Source: Limnomonas spitsbergensis
Lineage: Eukaryota; Chlorophyta; Chlorophyceae; Chlamydomonadales
Assembly (NCBI GenBank): GCA_037349105.1
Contig: JAYJMM010000120.1
Location: forward strand, 4,158,001 to 4,222,000
Reading direction: 5' to 3'
Length of the DNA stretch: 64,000 nucleotides
The notes beneath the pieces were generated by a model. It ran no database searches and had not been told where the DNA came from. It saw only the letters and a program-made list of their open reading frames with translations. Shown one piece after another: positions 11,901-26,900 of this stretch. A program made the position numbers and the translations under genes. How positions within the stretch are numbered: the first letter of the stretch is position 1; each line of letters starts with the position of its first letter.

Positions 11901-14900
11901 TGAGGAGGATGGGGGGTGGGGTAACTGCTGCAGCTGAGGAGGATGGGGGGTGGGGTAACTGCTGCAGCTGAGGAGGATGGGGGGTGGGGTAACTGCTGCA
12001 GCTGAGGAGGATGGGGAGTAACTGCTGCAGCTGAGGAGGATGGGGGGTGGGGTAACTGCTGCAGCTGACCTGATCATGGAATGACCTCGGCAAGCCGGCG
12101 CTGGGTCACGTATCCGCAGTTTCCTTTGAGCACATGATAGTTTCATGGGCTGTGAGGGGGGTGGCTTAGAGGTCAGTGACAGGCTGTGAGGCCTCGGTGC
12201 ATCTTAGGCGACCTCCTTAGTGCGTACCCCTGGATGCTGTTATTTATATGGTTTAGGGTTATGGTTTAGTTATGGTTTAGGGTTATGTTTGAGGGGTAGG
12301 GTGAAGGGGTAAGGATAGATCGAATGAAACAAAGGCGTGAATTACCCAGGCAGATATGGAAGCCTAGTGGTCGGTGGCATAAATAAATTATATGCTTTGA
12401 GGCGTGGATTAAGGAAGCCACTCGTTGGCCGTAGCACTAGGTAGGCTACCAGGTGTGCGGCAAACTAGTGGCTTGGCACGCTGCAGGTCCATCCTGGTAC
12501 CCCACCTGCACTGGTACTGGTACCTGCCCTGATGTACCGCTGATGTACCGCTGATGTGCTGCTGATGTACCGCTGATGTATCCTTTCTTCGTGTGGCAGG
12601 TGTCTCCTATCCACATTGTCAGCATCCTGGAGGGCGTGGAGGGCAGCCTGAGCCCTGAGGAGGAGCACCTGATACAGAGCAGCCACGCGATGGTTCGCGA
12701 CAAGAGCTGGGTCAATGCAGCCAGTGAGTGTGCTGGGATTTTGAATTTGAATTGTGCGTGTGGGTGCTGTCGATGTGAACAATGCAGCCAGTGAGTGTCC
12801 TGGGAATTTGAATTTGAATTGTATGTGTGGGTGCTGTCGATGTGAATGTTGAAGTGGGTGCAGAATTTGTGAATGTTCATGATGTGGATGTGAGTGCCGT
12901 ATTTTGAATTTTGAGTTTTGGGTGAAAGAGCTGCCAGGCTGCGGGCAAGCAGACATGCTTTTGACTGCCCCTTATTACTTTTTCAGTTGCAATCATATGA
13001 CAGCCCTATGCACTACGCCGCTTGAACATGAAACGTTTTCGCAATTGCATGTTTGCATGCGAACGTGTATGGCATGCTCAAACCTCTGCCTGAGGCCCCC
13101 CGCCATGCTGCCACGTTCAGAGGGCCTCGCGACCTGCCTTGCCGCGCCTGGCAACATGAAAACGGCCAAGATCGCGGTCAAGCTTCAATTCAAGCCGAGC
13201 CGGCATTGGCGTATGGTTGAGAATTCAACCGAGGTGGCGAATGAGGTGGTGTCACAGCGGAAGGTATGCTTGGGCTGAAGGAGTGGGGGGGAGGGAGCAG
13301 ATATTGCTCCATAGCGGAAGGTATTCCTGGGGTGGAGGAATGGGGAGGAGGGAGCAAATATGGCTCCATAGTGGAAGGTTCAAGGGGTGGAGGAGTGGGG
13401 AGGAAGGAGGAAGATCAGATGTGGCTCCATAGTGGAAGGTACCAGGGGTGGTGGGGAGCGGGAGAGCGGAGGAGCTTTGTGGTGGACGGTGCAAGTCCCA
13501 TGCTGCCATTAACTCAATGGTTGGGTACCCATCATCCAAAACCCCTGAAATTAAAATTTCTCGACCCTGCTGCGCCCCCTCTGGCCCTCAAGCAGGTGAT
13601 GTAGGATCTGGAGGCGTACTCCCATGCTGACGTCAATGATTTTGTTCCCATTACCCTGAACCCCTGGCATTTAAACCCCTCAACCCTGCTGCGCCCCCTC
13701 AGGCCCTCAAGCAGGTGGCGCAGGATCTGGAGGCGTACTCCCCTGCTGCCATCAACGGAGTGATTGTGTACCCATTACCCTGAACCCCTGACATTAAAAC
13801 CTTCAACCCTGCTGTGCCCCCTCAGGCCCTCAAGCAGGTGGCGCAGGATCTGGAGGCGTACTCCCCTGCTGCCATCAACGGAGTGATTGTGTACCCATTA
13901 CCCTGAACCCCAGGCATTAAAACCCTCAACCCTGCTGCACCCCTCGGGTCTTAAAGCAGGTGATGCAGGATCTTGAGGCGTACTCCCCTGCTGCCGTCAA
14001 CGAAGTGGTTTCGTACCCTGAAGCCTGGAACTCTTTCTTTCTGCTGTGCCCCCTCAGGCCTTCAGGCAGGTGATGCAGGATCTGGAGGCGCACCGTAAGG
14101 CCTCCTCCGCTGGGCAGGACAGCATGACCCAGGCCCGACGCCTGCTCAAGAAGGCCGACACCCTCAAGCGGGAGGTGGACGGCATGGACGGCATGGAGGG
14201 CACGTGGGTGATATTCAAGGTGTGGAGCAGGGGTGTGTGGAGGACGGACCTCGGGCATATGATCAAATGACATGAATATTATTTTAGGGGAAAAAGCAGC
14301 ACCTGCTTCAGGCTTTGTATAGTTACCGGTATCTTCTATTTTATTAATATGAAGGCACAACCGCAATTGCTGGTCCACTAGCAGTATAAATCTTGGTAGC
14401 ACAATCCGGCTGTACCTGCGCCCTATCTCGCCACCTTAGTAGTACTGCAATCCTGCTGTACCTGCGCCCTATCTTGCCACCTTGGTAGTACAGCAATCCT
14501 GCTGTACCTGCGTCCTATCTTGCCACCTTGGTAGTACTGCAATTCTGCTGTACCTGCGCCCTATCTTGCCACCCTGGTAGTACTGCAATCCTGCTGTACC
14601 TGCGCCCTATCTTGCCACCTTGGTGGTACTGCAATCCTGCTGTACCTGCGCCCTATCTTACCACCTTGGTAGTACTGCAATCCTGCTGTACCTGCGCCCT
14701 ATCTTACCACCTTGGTAGTACTGCAATTCTGCTGTACCTGCGCCCTATCTTACCACCTTGGTAGTACTGCAATCCTGCTGTACCTGCGCCCTATCTTACC
14801 ACCTTGGTAGTACTGCAATTCTGCTGTACCTGCGCCCTATCTTACCACCTTGGTAGTACTGCAATTCTGCTGTACCTGCGCCCTATCTTGCCACCTTGGT

Positions 14901-17900
14901 AGTACTGCAATTCTGCTGTACCTGCGCCCTATCTTGCCACCTTAGTAGTACTGCAATTCTGCTGTACCTGCGCCCTATCTTACCACCTTGGTAGTACTGC
15001 AATTCTGCTGTACCTGCGCCCTATCTTACCACCTTGGTAGTACTGCAATCCTGCTGTACCTGCGCCCTATCTTGCCACCTTGGTAGTACTGCAATTCTGC
15101 TGTACCTGCGCCCTATCTTACCACCTTGGTAGTACTGCAATTCTGCTGTACCTGCGCCCTATCTTACCACCTTGGTAGTACTGCAATTCTGCTGTACCTG
15201 CGCCCTATCTTACCACCTTGGTAGTACTGCAATTCTGCTGTACCTGCGCCCTATCTTACCACCTTGGTAGTACTGCAATTCTGCTGTACCTGCGCCCTAT
15301 CTTACCACCTTGGTAGTACTGCAATCCTGCTGTACCTGCGCCCTATCTTACCACCTTGGTAGTACTGCAATCCTGCTGTACCTGCGCCCTATCTTACCAC
15401 CTTGGTAGTACTGCAATCCTGCTGTACCTGCGCCCTATCTTACCACCTTGGTAGTACTGCAATTCTGCTGTACCTGCGCCCTATCTTACCACCTTGGTAG
15501 TACTGCAATTCTGCTGTACCTGCGCCCTATCTTACCACCTTGGTAGTACTGCAATTTTGCTGTACCTGCGCCCTATCTTGCCACCTTGGTAGTACTGCAA
15601 TTCTGCTGTACCTGCGCCCTATCTTGCCACCTTAGTAGTACTGCAATCCTGCTGTACCTGCGCCCTATCTTACCACCTTGGTAGTACTGCAATTCTGCTG
15701 TACCTGCGCCCTATCTTACCACCTTGGTAGTACTGCAATTCTGCTGTACCTGCGCCCTATCTTGCCACCTTGGTAGTACTGCAATTCTGCTGTACCTGCG
15801 CCCTATCTTGCCACCTTGGTAGTACTGCAATTCTGCTGTACCTGCGCCCTATCTTACCACCTTGGTAGTACTGCAATTCTGCTGTACCTGCGCCCTATCT
15901 TACCACCTTGGTAGTACTGCAATTCTGCTGTACCTGCGCCCTATCTTACCACCTTGGTAGTACTGCAATTCTGCTGTACCTGCGCCCTATCTTACCACCT
16001 TGGTAGTACTGCAATTCTGCTGTACCTGCGCCCTATCTTACCACCTTGGTAGTACTGCAATTCTGCTGTACCTGCGCCCTATCTTGCCACCTTGGTAGTA
16101 CTGCAATTCTGCTGTACCTGCGCCCTATCTTGCCACCTTAGTAGTACTGCAATTCTGCTGTACCTGCGCCCTATCTTACCACCTTGGTAGTACTGCAATT
16201 CTGCTGTACCTGCGCCCTATCTTACCACCTTGGTAGTACTGCAATCCTGCTGTACCTGCGCCCTATCTTGCCACCTTGGTAGTACTGCAATTCTGCTGTA
16301 CCTGCGCCCTATCTTACCACCTTGGTAGTACTGCAATTCTGCTGTACCTGCGCCCTATCTTACCACCTTGGTAGTACTGCAATTCTGCTGTACCTGCGCC
16401 CTATCTTACCACCTTGGTAGTACTGCAATTCTGCTGTACCTGCGCCCTATCTTACCACCTTGGTAGTACTGCAATTCTGCTGTACCTGCGCCCTATCTTA
16501 CCACCTTGGTAGTACTGCAATCCTGCTGTACCTGCGCCCTATCTTACCACCTTGGTAGTACTGCAATTCTGCTGTACCTGCGCCCTATCTTACCACCTTG
16601 GTAGTACTGCAATCCTGCTGTACCTGCGCCCTATCTTACCACCTTGGTAGTACTGCAATTCTGCTGTACCTGCGCCCTATCTTACCACCTTGGTAGTACT
16701 GCAATTCTGCTGTACCTGCGCCCTATCTTACCACCTTGGTAGTACTGCAATTCTGCTGTACCTGCGCCCTATCTTGCCACCTTGGTAGTACTGCAATTCT
16801 GCTGTACCTGCGCCCTATCTTGCCACCTTAGTAGTACTGCAATCCTGCTGTACCTGCGCCCTATCTTACCACCTTGGTAGTACTGCAATTCTGCTGTACC
16901 TGCGCCCTATCTTACCACCTTGGTAGTACTGCAATTCTGCTGTACCTGCGCCCTATCTTACCACCTTGGTAGTACTGCAATCCTGCTGTACCTGCGCCCT
17001 ATCTTACCACCTTGGTAGTACTGCAATCCTGCTGTACCTGCGCCCTATCTTACCACCTTGGTAGTACTGCAATTCTGCTGTACCTGCGCCCTATCTTACC
17101 ACCTTGGTAGTACTGCAATTCTGCTGTACCTGCGCCCTATCTTACCACCTTGGTAGTACTGCAATTCTGCTGTACCTGCGCCCTATCTTGCCACCTTGGT
17201 AGTACTGCAATTCTGCTGTACCTGCGCCCTATCTTACCACCTTGGTAGTACTGCAATTCCGCTGTACCTGCGCCCTATCTTGCCACCTTGGTAGTACTGC
17301 AATTCTGCTGTACCTGCGCCCTATCTTACCACCTTGGTAGTACTGCAATCCTGCTGTACCTGCGCCCTATCTTGCCACCTTGGTAGTACTGCAATTCTGC
17401 TGTACCTGCGCCCTATCTTACCACCTTGGTAGTACTGCAATTCTGCTGTACCTGCGCCCTATCTTGCCACCTTGGTAGTACTGCAATTCTGCTGTACCTG
17501 CGCCCTATCTTACCACCTTGGTAGTACTGCAATTCTGCTGTACCTGCGCCCTATCTTGCCACCTTGGTAGTACTGCAATCCTGCTGTACCTGCGCCCTAT
17601 CTTACCACATTGGTAGTACTGCAATTCTGCTGTACCTGCGCCCTATCTTACCACCTTGGTAGTACTGCAATTCTGCTGTACCTGCGCCCTATCTTGCCAC
17701 CTTGGTAGTACTGCAATTCTGCTGTACCTGCGCCCTATCTTGCCACCTTAGTAGTACTGCAATTCTGCTGTACCTGCGCCCTATCTTACCACCTTGGTAG
17801 TACTGCAATTCTGCTGTACCTGCGCCCTATCTTACCACCTTGGTAGTACTGCAATCCTGCTGTACCTGCGCCCTATCTTGCCACCTTGGTAGTACTGCAA

Positions 17901-20900
17901 TTCTGCTGTACCTGCGCCCTATCTTACCACCTTGGTAGTACTGCAATTCTGCTGTACCTGCGCCCTATCTTACCACCTTGGTAGTACTGCAATTCTGCTG
18001 TACCTGCGCCCTATCTTACCACCTTGGTAGTACTGCAATCCTGCTGTACCTGCGCCCTATCTTACCACCTTGGTAGTACTGCAATCCTGCTGTACCTGCG
18101 CCCTATCTTACCACCTTGGTAGTACTGCAATCCTGCTGTACCTGCGCCCTATCTTACCACCTTGGTAGTACTGCAATTCTGCTGTACCTGCGCCCTATCT
18201 TACCACCTTGGTAGTACTGCAATTCTGCTGTACCTGCGCCCTATCTTACCACCTTGGTAGTACTGCAATTCTGCTGTACCTGCGCCCTATCTTGCCACCT
18301 TGGTAGTACTGCAATTCTGCTGTACCTGCGCCCTATCTTGCCACCTTAGTAGTACTGCAATCCTGCTGTACCTGCGCCCTATCTTACCACCTTGGTAGTA
18401 CTGCAATTCTGCTGTACCTGCGCCCTATCTTACCACCTTGGTAGTACTGCAATTCTGCTGTACCTGCGCCCTATCTTGCCACCTTGGTAGTACTGCAATT
18501 CTGCTGTACCTGCGCCCTATCTTACCACCTTGGTAGTACTGCAATTCTGCTGTACCTGCGCCCTATCTTACCACCTTGGTAGTACTGCAATTCTGCTGTA
18601 CCTGCGCCCTATCTTACCACCTTGGTAGTACTGCAATTCTGCTGTACCTGCGCCCTATCTTACCACCTTGGTAGTACTGCAATTCTGCTGTACCTGCGCC
18701 CTATCTTGCCACCTTGGTAGTACTGCAATTCTGCTGTACCTGCGCCCTATCTTACCACCTTGGTAGTACTGCAATTCTGCTGTACCTGCGCCCTATCTTA
18801 CCACCTTGGTAGTACTGCAATTCTGCTGTACCTGCGCCCTATCTTACCACCTTGGTAGTACTGCAATTCTGCTGTACCTGCGCCCTATCTTACCACCTTG
18901 GTAGTACTGCAATTCTGCTGTACCTGCGCCCTATCTTACCACCTTGGTAGTACTGCAATTCTGCTGTACCTGCGCCCTATCTTACCACCTTGGTAGTACT
19001 GCAATTCTGCTGTACCTGCGCCCTATCTTGCCACCTTGGTAGTACTGCAATCCTGCTGTACCTGCGCCCTATCTTACCACCTTGGTAGTACTGCAATTCT
19101 GCTGTACCTGCGCCCTATCTTGCCACCTTGGTAGTACTGCAATTCTGCTGTACCTGCGCCCTATCTTGCCACCTTGGTAGTACTGCAATCCTGCTGAACC
19201 TGCGCCCTATCTTACCACCTTGGTAGTACTGCAATTCTGCTGTACCTGCGCCCTATCTTGCCACCTTGGTAGTACTGCAATTCTGCTGTACCTGCGCCCT
19301 ATCTTGCCACCTTAGTAGTACTGCAATCCTGCTGTACCTGCGCCCTATCTTACCACCTTGGTAGTACTGCAATTCTGCTGTACCTGCGCCCTATCTTACC
19401 ACCTTGGTAGTACTGCAATTCTGCTGTACCTGCGCCCTATCTTGCCACCTTGGTAGTACTGCAATTCTGCTGTACCTGCGCCCTATCTTACCACCTTGGT
19501 AGTACTGCAATTCTGCTGTACCTGCGCCCTATCTTACCACCTTGGTAGTACTGCAATTCTGCTGTACCTGCGCCCTATCTTACCACCTTGGTAGTACTGC
19601 AATTCTGCTGTACCTGCGCCCTATCTTACCACCTTGGTAGTACTGCAATTCTGCTGTACCTGCGCCCTATCTTACCACCTTGGTAGTACTGCAATTCTGC
19701 TGTACCTGCGCCCTATCTTACCACCTTGGTAGTACTGCAATTCTGCTGTACCTGCGCCCTATCTTGCCACCTTGGTAGTACTGCAATTCTGCTGTACCTG
19801 CGCCCTATCTTGCCACCTTAGTAGTACTGCAATTCTGCTGTACCTGCGCCCTATCTTACCACCTTGGTAGTACTGCAATTCTGCTGTACCTGCGCCCTAT
19901 CTTACCACCTTGGTAGTACTGCAATCCTGCTGTACCTGCGCCCTATCTTACCACCTTGGTAGTACTGCAATTCTGCTGTACCTGCGCCCTATCTTACCAC
20001 CTTGGTAGTACTGCAATTCTGCTGTACCTGCGCCCTATCTTACCACCTTGGTAGTACTGCAATTCTGCTGTACCTGCGCCCTATCTTACCACCTTGGTAG
20101 TACTGCAATTCTGCTGTACCTGCGCCCTATCTTACCACCTTGGTAGTACTGCAATCCTGCTGTACCTGCGCCCTATCTTACCACCTTGGTAGTACTGCAA
20201 TCCTGCTGTACCTGCGCCCTATCTTACCACCTTGGTAGTACTGCAATTCTGCTGTACCTGCGCCCTATCTTACCACCTTGGTAGTACTGCAATTCTGCTG
20301 TACCTGCGCCCTATCTTACCACCTTGGTAGTACTGCAATTCTGCTGTACCTGCGCCCTATCTTGCCACCTTGGTAGTACTGCAATCCTGCTGTACCTGCG
20401 CCCTATCTTACCACCTTGGTAGTACTGCAATCCTGCTGTACCTGCGCCCTATCTTGCCACCTTGGTAGTACTGCAATTCTGCTGTACCTGCGCCCTATCT
20501 TACCACCTTGGTAGTACTGCAATCCTGCTGTACCTGCGCCCTATCTTGCCCCCTTGGTAGTACTGCAATTCTGCTGTACCTGCGCCCTATCTTACCACCT
20601 TGGTAGTACTGCAATTCTGCTGTACCTGCGCCCTATCTTGCCACCTTGGTAGTACTGCAATTCTGCTGTACCTGCGCCCTATCTTACCACCTTGGTAGTA
20701 CTGCAATTCTGCTGTACCTGCGCCCTATCTTGCCACCTTGGTAGTACTGCAATCCTGCTGTACCTGCGCCCTATCTTACCACCTTGGTAGTACTGCAATT
20801 CTGCTGTACCTGCGCCCTATCTTACCACCTTGGTAGTACTGCAATTCTGCTGTACCTGCGCCCTATCTTACCACCTTGGTAGTACTGCAATTCTGCTGTA

Positions 20901-23900
20901 CCTGCGCCCTATCTTGCCACCTTGGTAGTACTGCAATTCTGCTGTACCTGCGCCCTATCTTGCCACCTTGGTAGTACTGCAATTCTGCTGTACCTGCGCC
21001 CTATCTTGCCACCTTGGTAGTACTGCAATTCTGCTGTACCTGCGCCCTATCTTGCCACCTTGGTAGTACTGCAATCCTGCTGAACCTGCGCCCTATCTTA
21101 CCACCTTGGTAGTACTGCAATTCTGCTGTACCTGCGCCCTATCTTGCCACCTTGGTAGTACTGCAATTCTGCTGTACCTGCGCCCTATCTTGCCACCTTA
21201 GTAGTACTGCAATCCTGCTGTACCTGCGCCCTATCTTACCACCTTGGTAGTACTGCAATTCTGCTGTACCTGCGCCCTATCTTACCACCTTGGTAGTACT
21301 GCAATTCTGCTGTACCTGCGCCCTATCTTGCCACCTTGGTAGTACTGCAATTCTGCTGTACCTGCGCCCTATCTTACCACCTTGGTAGTACTGCAATCCT
21401 GCTGTACCTGCGCCCTATCTTGCCACCTTGGTAGTACTGCAATCCTGCTGTACCTGCGCCCTATCTTGCCACCTTGGTAGTACTGCAATTCTGCTGTACC
21501 TGCGCCCTATCTTACCACCTTGGTAGTACTGCAATTCTGCTGTACCTGCGCCCTATCTTGCCACCTTGGTAGTACTGCAATCCTGCTGTACATGCGCCCT
21601 ATCTTACCACCTTGGTAGTACTGCAATCCTGCTGTACCTGCGCCCTATCTTACCACCTTGGTAGTACTGCAATTCTGCTGTACCTGCGCCCTATCTTACC
21701 ACCTTGGTAGTACTGCAATTCTGCTGTACCTGCGCCCTATCTTACCACCTTGGTAGTACTGCAATTCTGCTGTACCTGCGCCCTATCTTACCACCTTGGT
21801 AGTACTGCAATTCTGCTGTACCTGCGCCCTATCTTGCCACCTTGGTAGTACTGCAATTCTGCTGTACCTGCGCCCTATCTTACCACCTTGGTAGTACTGC
21901 AATTCCGCTGTACCTGCGCCCTATCTTGCCACCTTGGTAGTACTGCAATTCTGCTGTACCTGCGCCCTATCTTACCACCTTGGTAGTACTGCAATCCTGC
22001 TGTACCTGCGCCCTATCTTGCCACCTTGGTAGTACTGCAATTCTGCTGTACCTGCGCCCTATCTTACCACCTTGGTAGTACTGCAATTCTGCTGTACCTG
22101 CGCCCTATCTTGCCACCTTGGTAGTACTGCAATCCTGCTGTACCTGCGCCCTATCTTACCACCTTGGTAGTACTGCAATTCTGCTGTACCTGCGCCCTAT
22201 CTTACCACCTTGGTAGTACTGCAATCCTGCTGTACCTGCGCCCTATCTTACCACCTTGGTAGTACTGCAATTCTGCTGTACCTGCGCCCTATCTTACCAC
22301 CTTGGTAGTACTGCAATCCTGCTGTACCTGCGCCCTATCTTACCACCTTGGTAGTACTGCAATTCTGCTGTACCTGCGCCCTATCTTGCCACCTTGGTAG
22401 TACTGCAATTCTGCTGTACCTGCGCCCTATCTTACCACCTTGGTAGTACTGCAATTCTGCTGTACCTGCGCCCTATCTTACCACCTTGGTAGTACTGCAA
22501 TTCTGCTGTACCTGCGCCCTATCTTACCACCTTGGTAGTACTGCAATTCTGCTGTACCTGCGCCCTATCTTACCACCTTGGTAGTACTGCAATTCTGCTG
22601 TACCTACGCCCTATCTTGCCACCTTGGTAGTACTGCAATTCTGCTGTACCTGCGCCCTATCTTACCACCTTGGTAGTACTGCAATTCTGCTGTACCTGCG
22701 CCCTATCTTGCCACCTTGGTAGTACTGCAATTCTGCTGTACCTGCGCCCTATCTTACCACCTTGGTAGTACTGCAATTCTGCTGTACCTGCGCCCTATCT
22801 TGCCACCTTGGTAGTACTGCAATCCTGCTGTACCTGCGCCCTATCTTACCACCTTGGTAGTACTGCAATTCTGCTGTACCTGCGCCCTATCTTACCACCT
22901 TGGTAGTACTGCAATTCTGCTGTACCTGCGCCCTATCTTGCCACCTTGGTAGTACTGCAATTCTGCTGTACCTGCGCCCTATCTTGCCACCTTAGTAGTA
23001 CTGCAATTCTGCTGTACCTGCGCCCTATCTTACCACCTTGGTAGTACTGCAATTCTGCTGTACCTGCGCCCTATCTTACCACCTTGGTAGTACTGCAATT
23101 CTGCTGTACCTGCGCCCTATCTTACCACCTTGGTAGTACTGCAATTCTGCTGTACCTGCGCCCTATCTTACCACCTTGGTAGTACTGCAATTCTGCTGTA
23201 CCTGCGCCCTATCTTACCACCTTGGTAGTACTGCAATTCTGCTGTACCTGCGCCCTATCTTACCACCTTGGTAGTACTGCAATCCTGCTGTACCTGCGCC
23301 CTATCTTACCACCTTGGTAGTACTGCAATCCTGCTGTACCTGCGCCCTATCTTACCACCTTGGTAGTACTGCAATTCTGCTGTACCTGCGCCCTATCTTA
23401 CCACCTTGGTAGTACTGCAATTCTGCTGTACCTGCGCCCTATCTTACCACCTTGGTAGTACTGCAATTCTGCTGTACCTGCGCCCTATCTTGCCACCTTG
23501 GTAGTACTGCAATTCTGCTGTACCTGCGCCCTATCTTGCCACCTTAGTAGTACTGCAATCCTGCTGTACCTGCGCCCTATCTTACCACCTTGGTAGTACT
23601 GCAATTCTGCTGTACCTGCGCCCTATCTTACCACCTTGGTAGTACTGCAATTCTGCTGTACCTGCGCCCTATCTTGCCACCTTGGTAGTACTGCAATTCT
23701 GCTGTACCTGCGCCCTATCTTACCACCTTGGTAGTACTGCAATTCTGCTGTACCTGCGCCCTATCTTACCACCTTGGTAGTACTGCAATTCTGCTGTACC
23801 TGCGCCCTATCTTACCACCTTGGTAGTACTGCAATTCTGCTGTACCTGCGCCCTATCTTGCCACCTTGGTAGTACTGCAATTCTGCTGTACCTGCGCCCT

Positions 23901-26900
23901 ATCTTACCACCTTGGTAGTACTGCAATTCTGCTGTACCTGCGCCCTATCTTACCACCTTGGTAGTACTGCAATTCTGCTGTACCTGCGCCCTATCTTACC
24001 ACCTTGGTAGTACTGCAATTCTGCTGTACCTGCGCCCTATCTTACCACCTTGGTAGTACTGCAATTCTGCTGTACCTGCGCCCTATCTTACCACCTTGGT
24101 AGTACTGCAATTCTGCTGTACCTGCGCCCTATCTTACCACCTTGGTAGTACTGCAATTCTGCTGTACCTGCGCCCTATCTTGCCACCTTGGTAGTACTGC
24201 AATTCTGCTGTACCTGCGCCCTATCTTACCACCTTGGTAGTACTGCAATTCTGCTGTACCTGCGCCCTATCTTGCCACCTTGGTAGTACTGCAATTCTGC
24301 TGTACCTGCGCCCTATCTTGCCACCTTGGTAGTACTGCAATCCTGCTGAACCTGCGCCCTATCTTACCACCTTGGTAGTACTGCAATTCTGCTGTACCTG
24401 CGCCCTATCTTGCCACCTTGGTAGTACTGCAATTCTGCTGTACCTGCGCCCTATCTTGCCACCTTAGTAGTACTGCAATCCTGCTGTACCTGCGCCCTAT
24501 CTTACCACCTTGGTAGTACTGCAATTCTGCTGTACCTGCGCCCTATCTTACCACCTTGGTAGTACTGCAATTCTGCTGTACCTGCGCCCTATCTTGCCAC
24601 CTTGGTAGTACTGCAATCCTGCTGTACCTGCGCCCTATCTTACCACCTTGGTAGTACTACAATCCTGCTGTACCTGCGCCCTATCTTGCCACCTTGGTAG
24701 TACTGCAATCCTGCTGTACCTGCGCCCTATCTTGCCACCTTGGTAGTACTGCAATTCTGCTGTACCTGCGCCCTATCTTACCACCTTGGTAGTACTGCAA
24801 TTCTGCTGTACCTGCGCCCTATCTTGCCACCTTGGTAGTACTGCAATCCTGCTGTACCTGCGCCCTATCTTACCACCTTGGTAGTACTGCAATCCTGCTG
24901 TACCTGCGCCCTATCTTACCACCTTGGTAGTACTGCAATTCTGCTGTACCTGCGCCCTATCTTACCACCTTGGTAGTACTGCAATTCTGCTGTACCTGCG
25001 CCCTATCTTACCACCTTGGTAGTACTGCAATTCTGCTGTACCTGCGCCCTATCTTACCACCTTGGTAGTACTGCAATTCTGCTGTACCTGCGCCCTATCT
25101 TGCCACCTTGGTAGTACTGCAATTCCGCTGTACCTGCGCCCTATCTTACCACCTTGGTAGTACTGCAATTCTGCTGTACCTGCGCCCTATCTTGCCACCT
25201 TGGTAGTACTGCAATTCTGCTGTACCTGCGCCCTATCTTACCACCTTGGTAGTACTGCAATTCTGCTGTACCTGCGCCCTATCTTGCCACCTTGGTAGTA
25301 CTGCAATTCTGCTGTACCTGCGCCCTATCTTGCCACCTTGGTAGTACTGCAATCCTGCTGAACCTGCGCCCTATCTTACCACCTTGGTAGTACTGCAATT
25401 CTGCTGTACCTGCGCCCTATCTTGCCACCTTGGTAGTACTGCAATTCTGCTGTACCTGCGCCCTATCTTGCCACCTTAGTAGTACTGCAATCCTGCTGTA
25501 CCTGCGCCCTATCTTACCACCTTGGTAGTACTGCAATTCTGCTGTACCTGCGCCCTATCTTACCACCTTGGTAGTACTGCAATTCTGCTGTACCTGCGCC
25601 CTATCTTGCCACCTTGGTAGTACTGCAATTCTGCTGTACCTGCGCCCTATCTTACCACCTTGGTAGTACTGCAATCCTGCTGTACCTGCGCCCTATCTTG
25701 CCACCTTGGTAGTACTGCAATCCTGCTGTACCTGCGCCCTATCTTGCCACCTTGGTAGTACTGCAATTCTGCTGTACCTGCGCCCTATCTTACCACCTTG
25801 GTAGTACTGCAATTCTGCTGTACCTGCGCCCTATCTTACCACCTTGGTAGTACTGCAATCCTGCTGTACCTGCGCCCTATCTTACCACCTTGGTAGTACT
25901 GCAATTCTGCTGTACCTGCGCCCTATCTTACCACCTTGGTAGTACTGCAATTCTGCTGTACCGGGCCCTATCTTACCACCTTGGTAGTACTGCAATTCTG
26001 CTGTACCTGCGCCCTATCTTGCCACCTTGGTAGTACTGCAATTCTGCTGTACCTGCGCCCTATCTTGCCACCTTAGTAGTACTGCAATCCTGCTGTACCT
26101 GCGCCCTATCTTACCACCTTGGTAGTACTGCAATTCTGCTGTACCTGCGCCCTATCTTACCACCTTGGTAGTACTGCAATTCTGCTGTACCTGCGCCCTA
26201 TCTTGCCACCTTGGTAGTACTGCAATTCTGCTGTACCTGCGCCCTATCTTACCACCTTGGTAGTACTGCAATTCTGCTGTACCTGCGCCCTATCTTACCA
26301 CCTTGGTAGTACTGCAATTCTGCTGTACCTGCGCCCTATCTTGCCACCTTGGTAGTACTGCAATTCTGCTGTACCTGCGCCCTATCTTGCCACCTTAGTA
26401 GTACTGCAATCCTGCTGTACCTGCGCCCTATCTTACCACCTTGGTAGTACTGCAATTCTGCTGTACCTGCGCCCTATCTTACCACCTTGGTAGTACTGCA
26501 ATTCTGCTGTACCTGCGCCCTATCTTGCCACCTTGGTAGTACTGCAATTCTGCTGTACCTGCGCCCTATCTTACCACCTTGGTAGTACTGCAATTCTGCT
26601 GTACCTGCGCCCTATCTTACCACCTTGGTAGTACTGCAATTCTGCTGTACCTGCGCCCTATCTTACCACCTTGGTAGTACTGCAATCCTGCTGTACCTGC
26701 GCCCTATCTTACCACCTTGGTAGTACTGCAATTCTGCTGTACCTGCGCCCTATCTTGCCACCTTGGTAGTACTGCAATCCTGCTGTACCTGCGCCCTATC
26801 TTACCACCTTGGTAGTACTGCAATCCTGCTGTACCTGCGCCCTATCTTACCACCTTGGTAGTACTGCAATTCTGCTGTACCTGCGCCCTATCTTACCACC

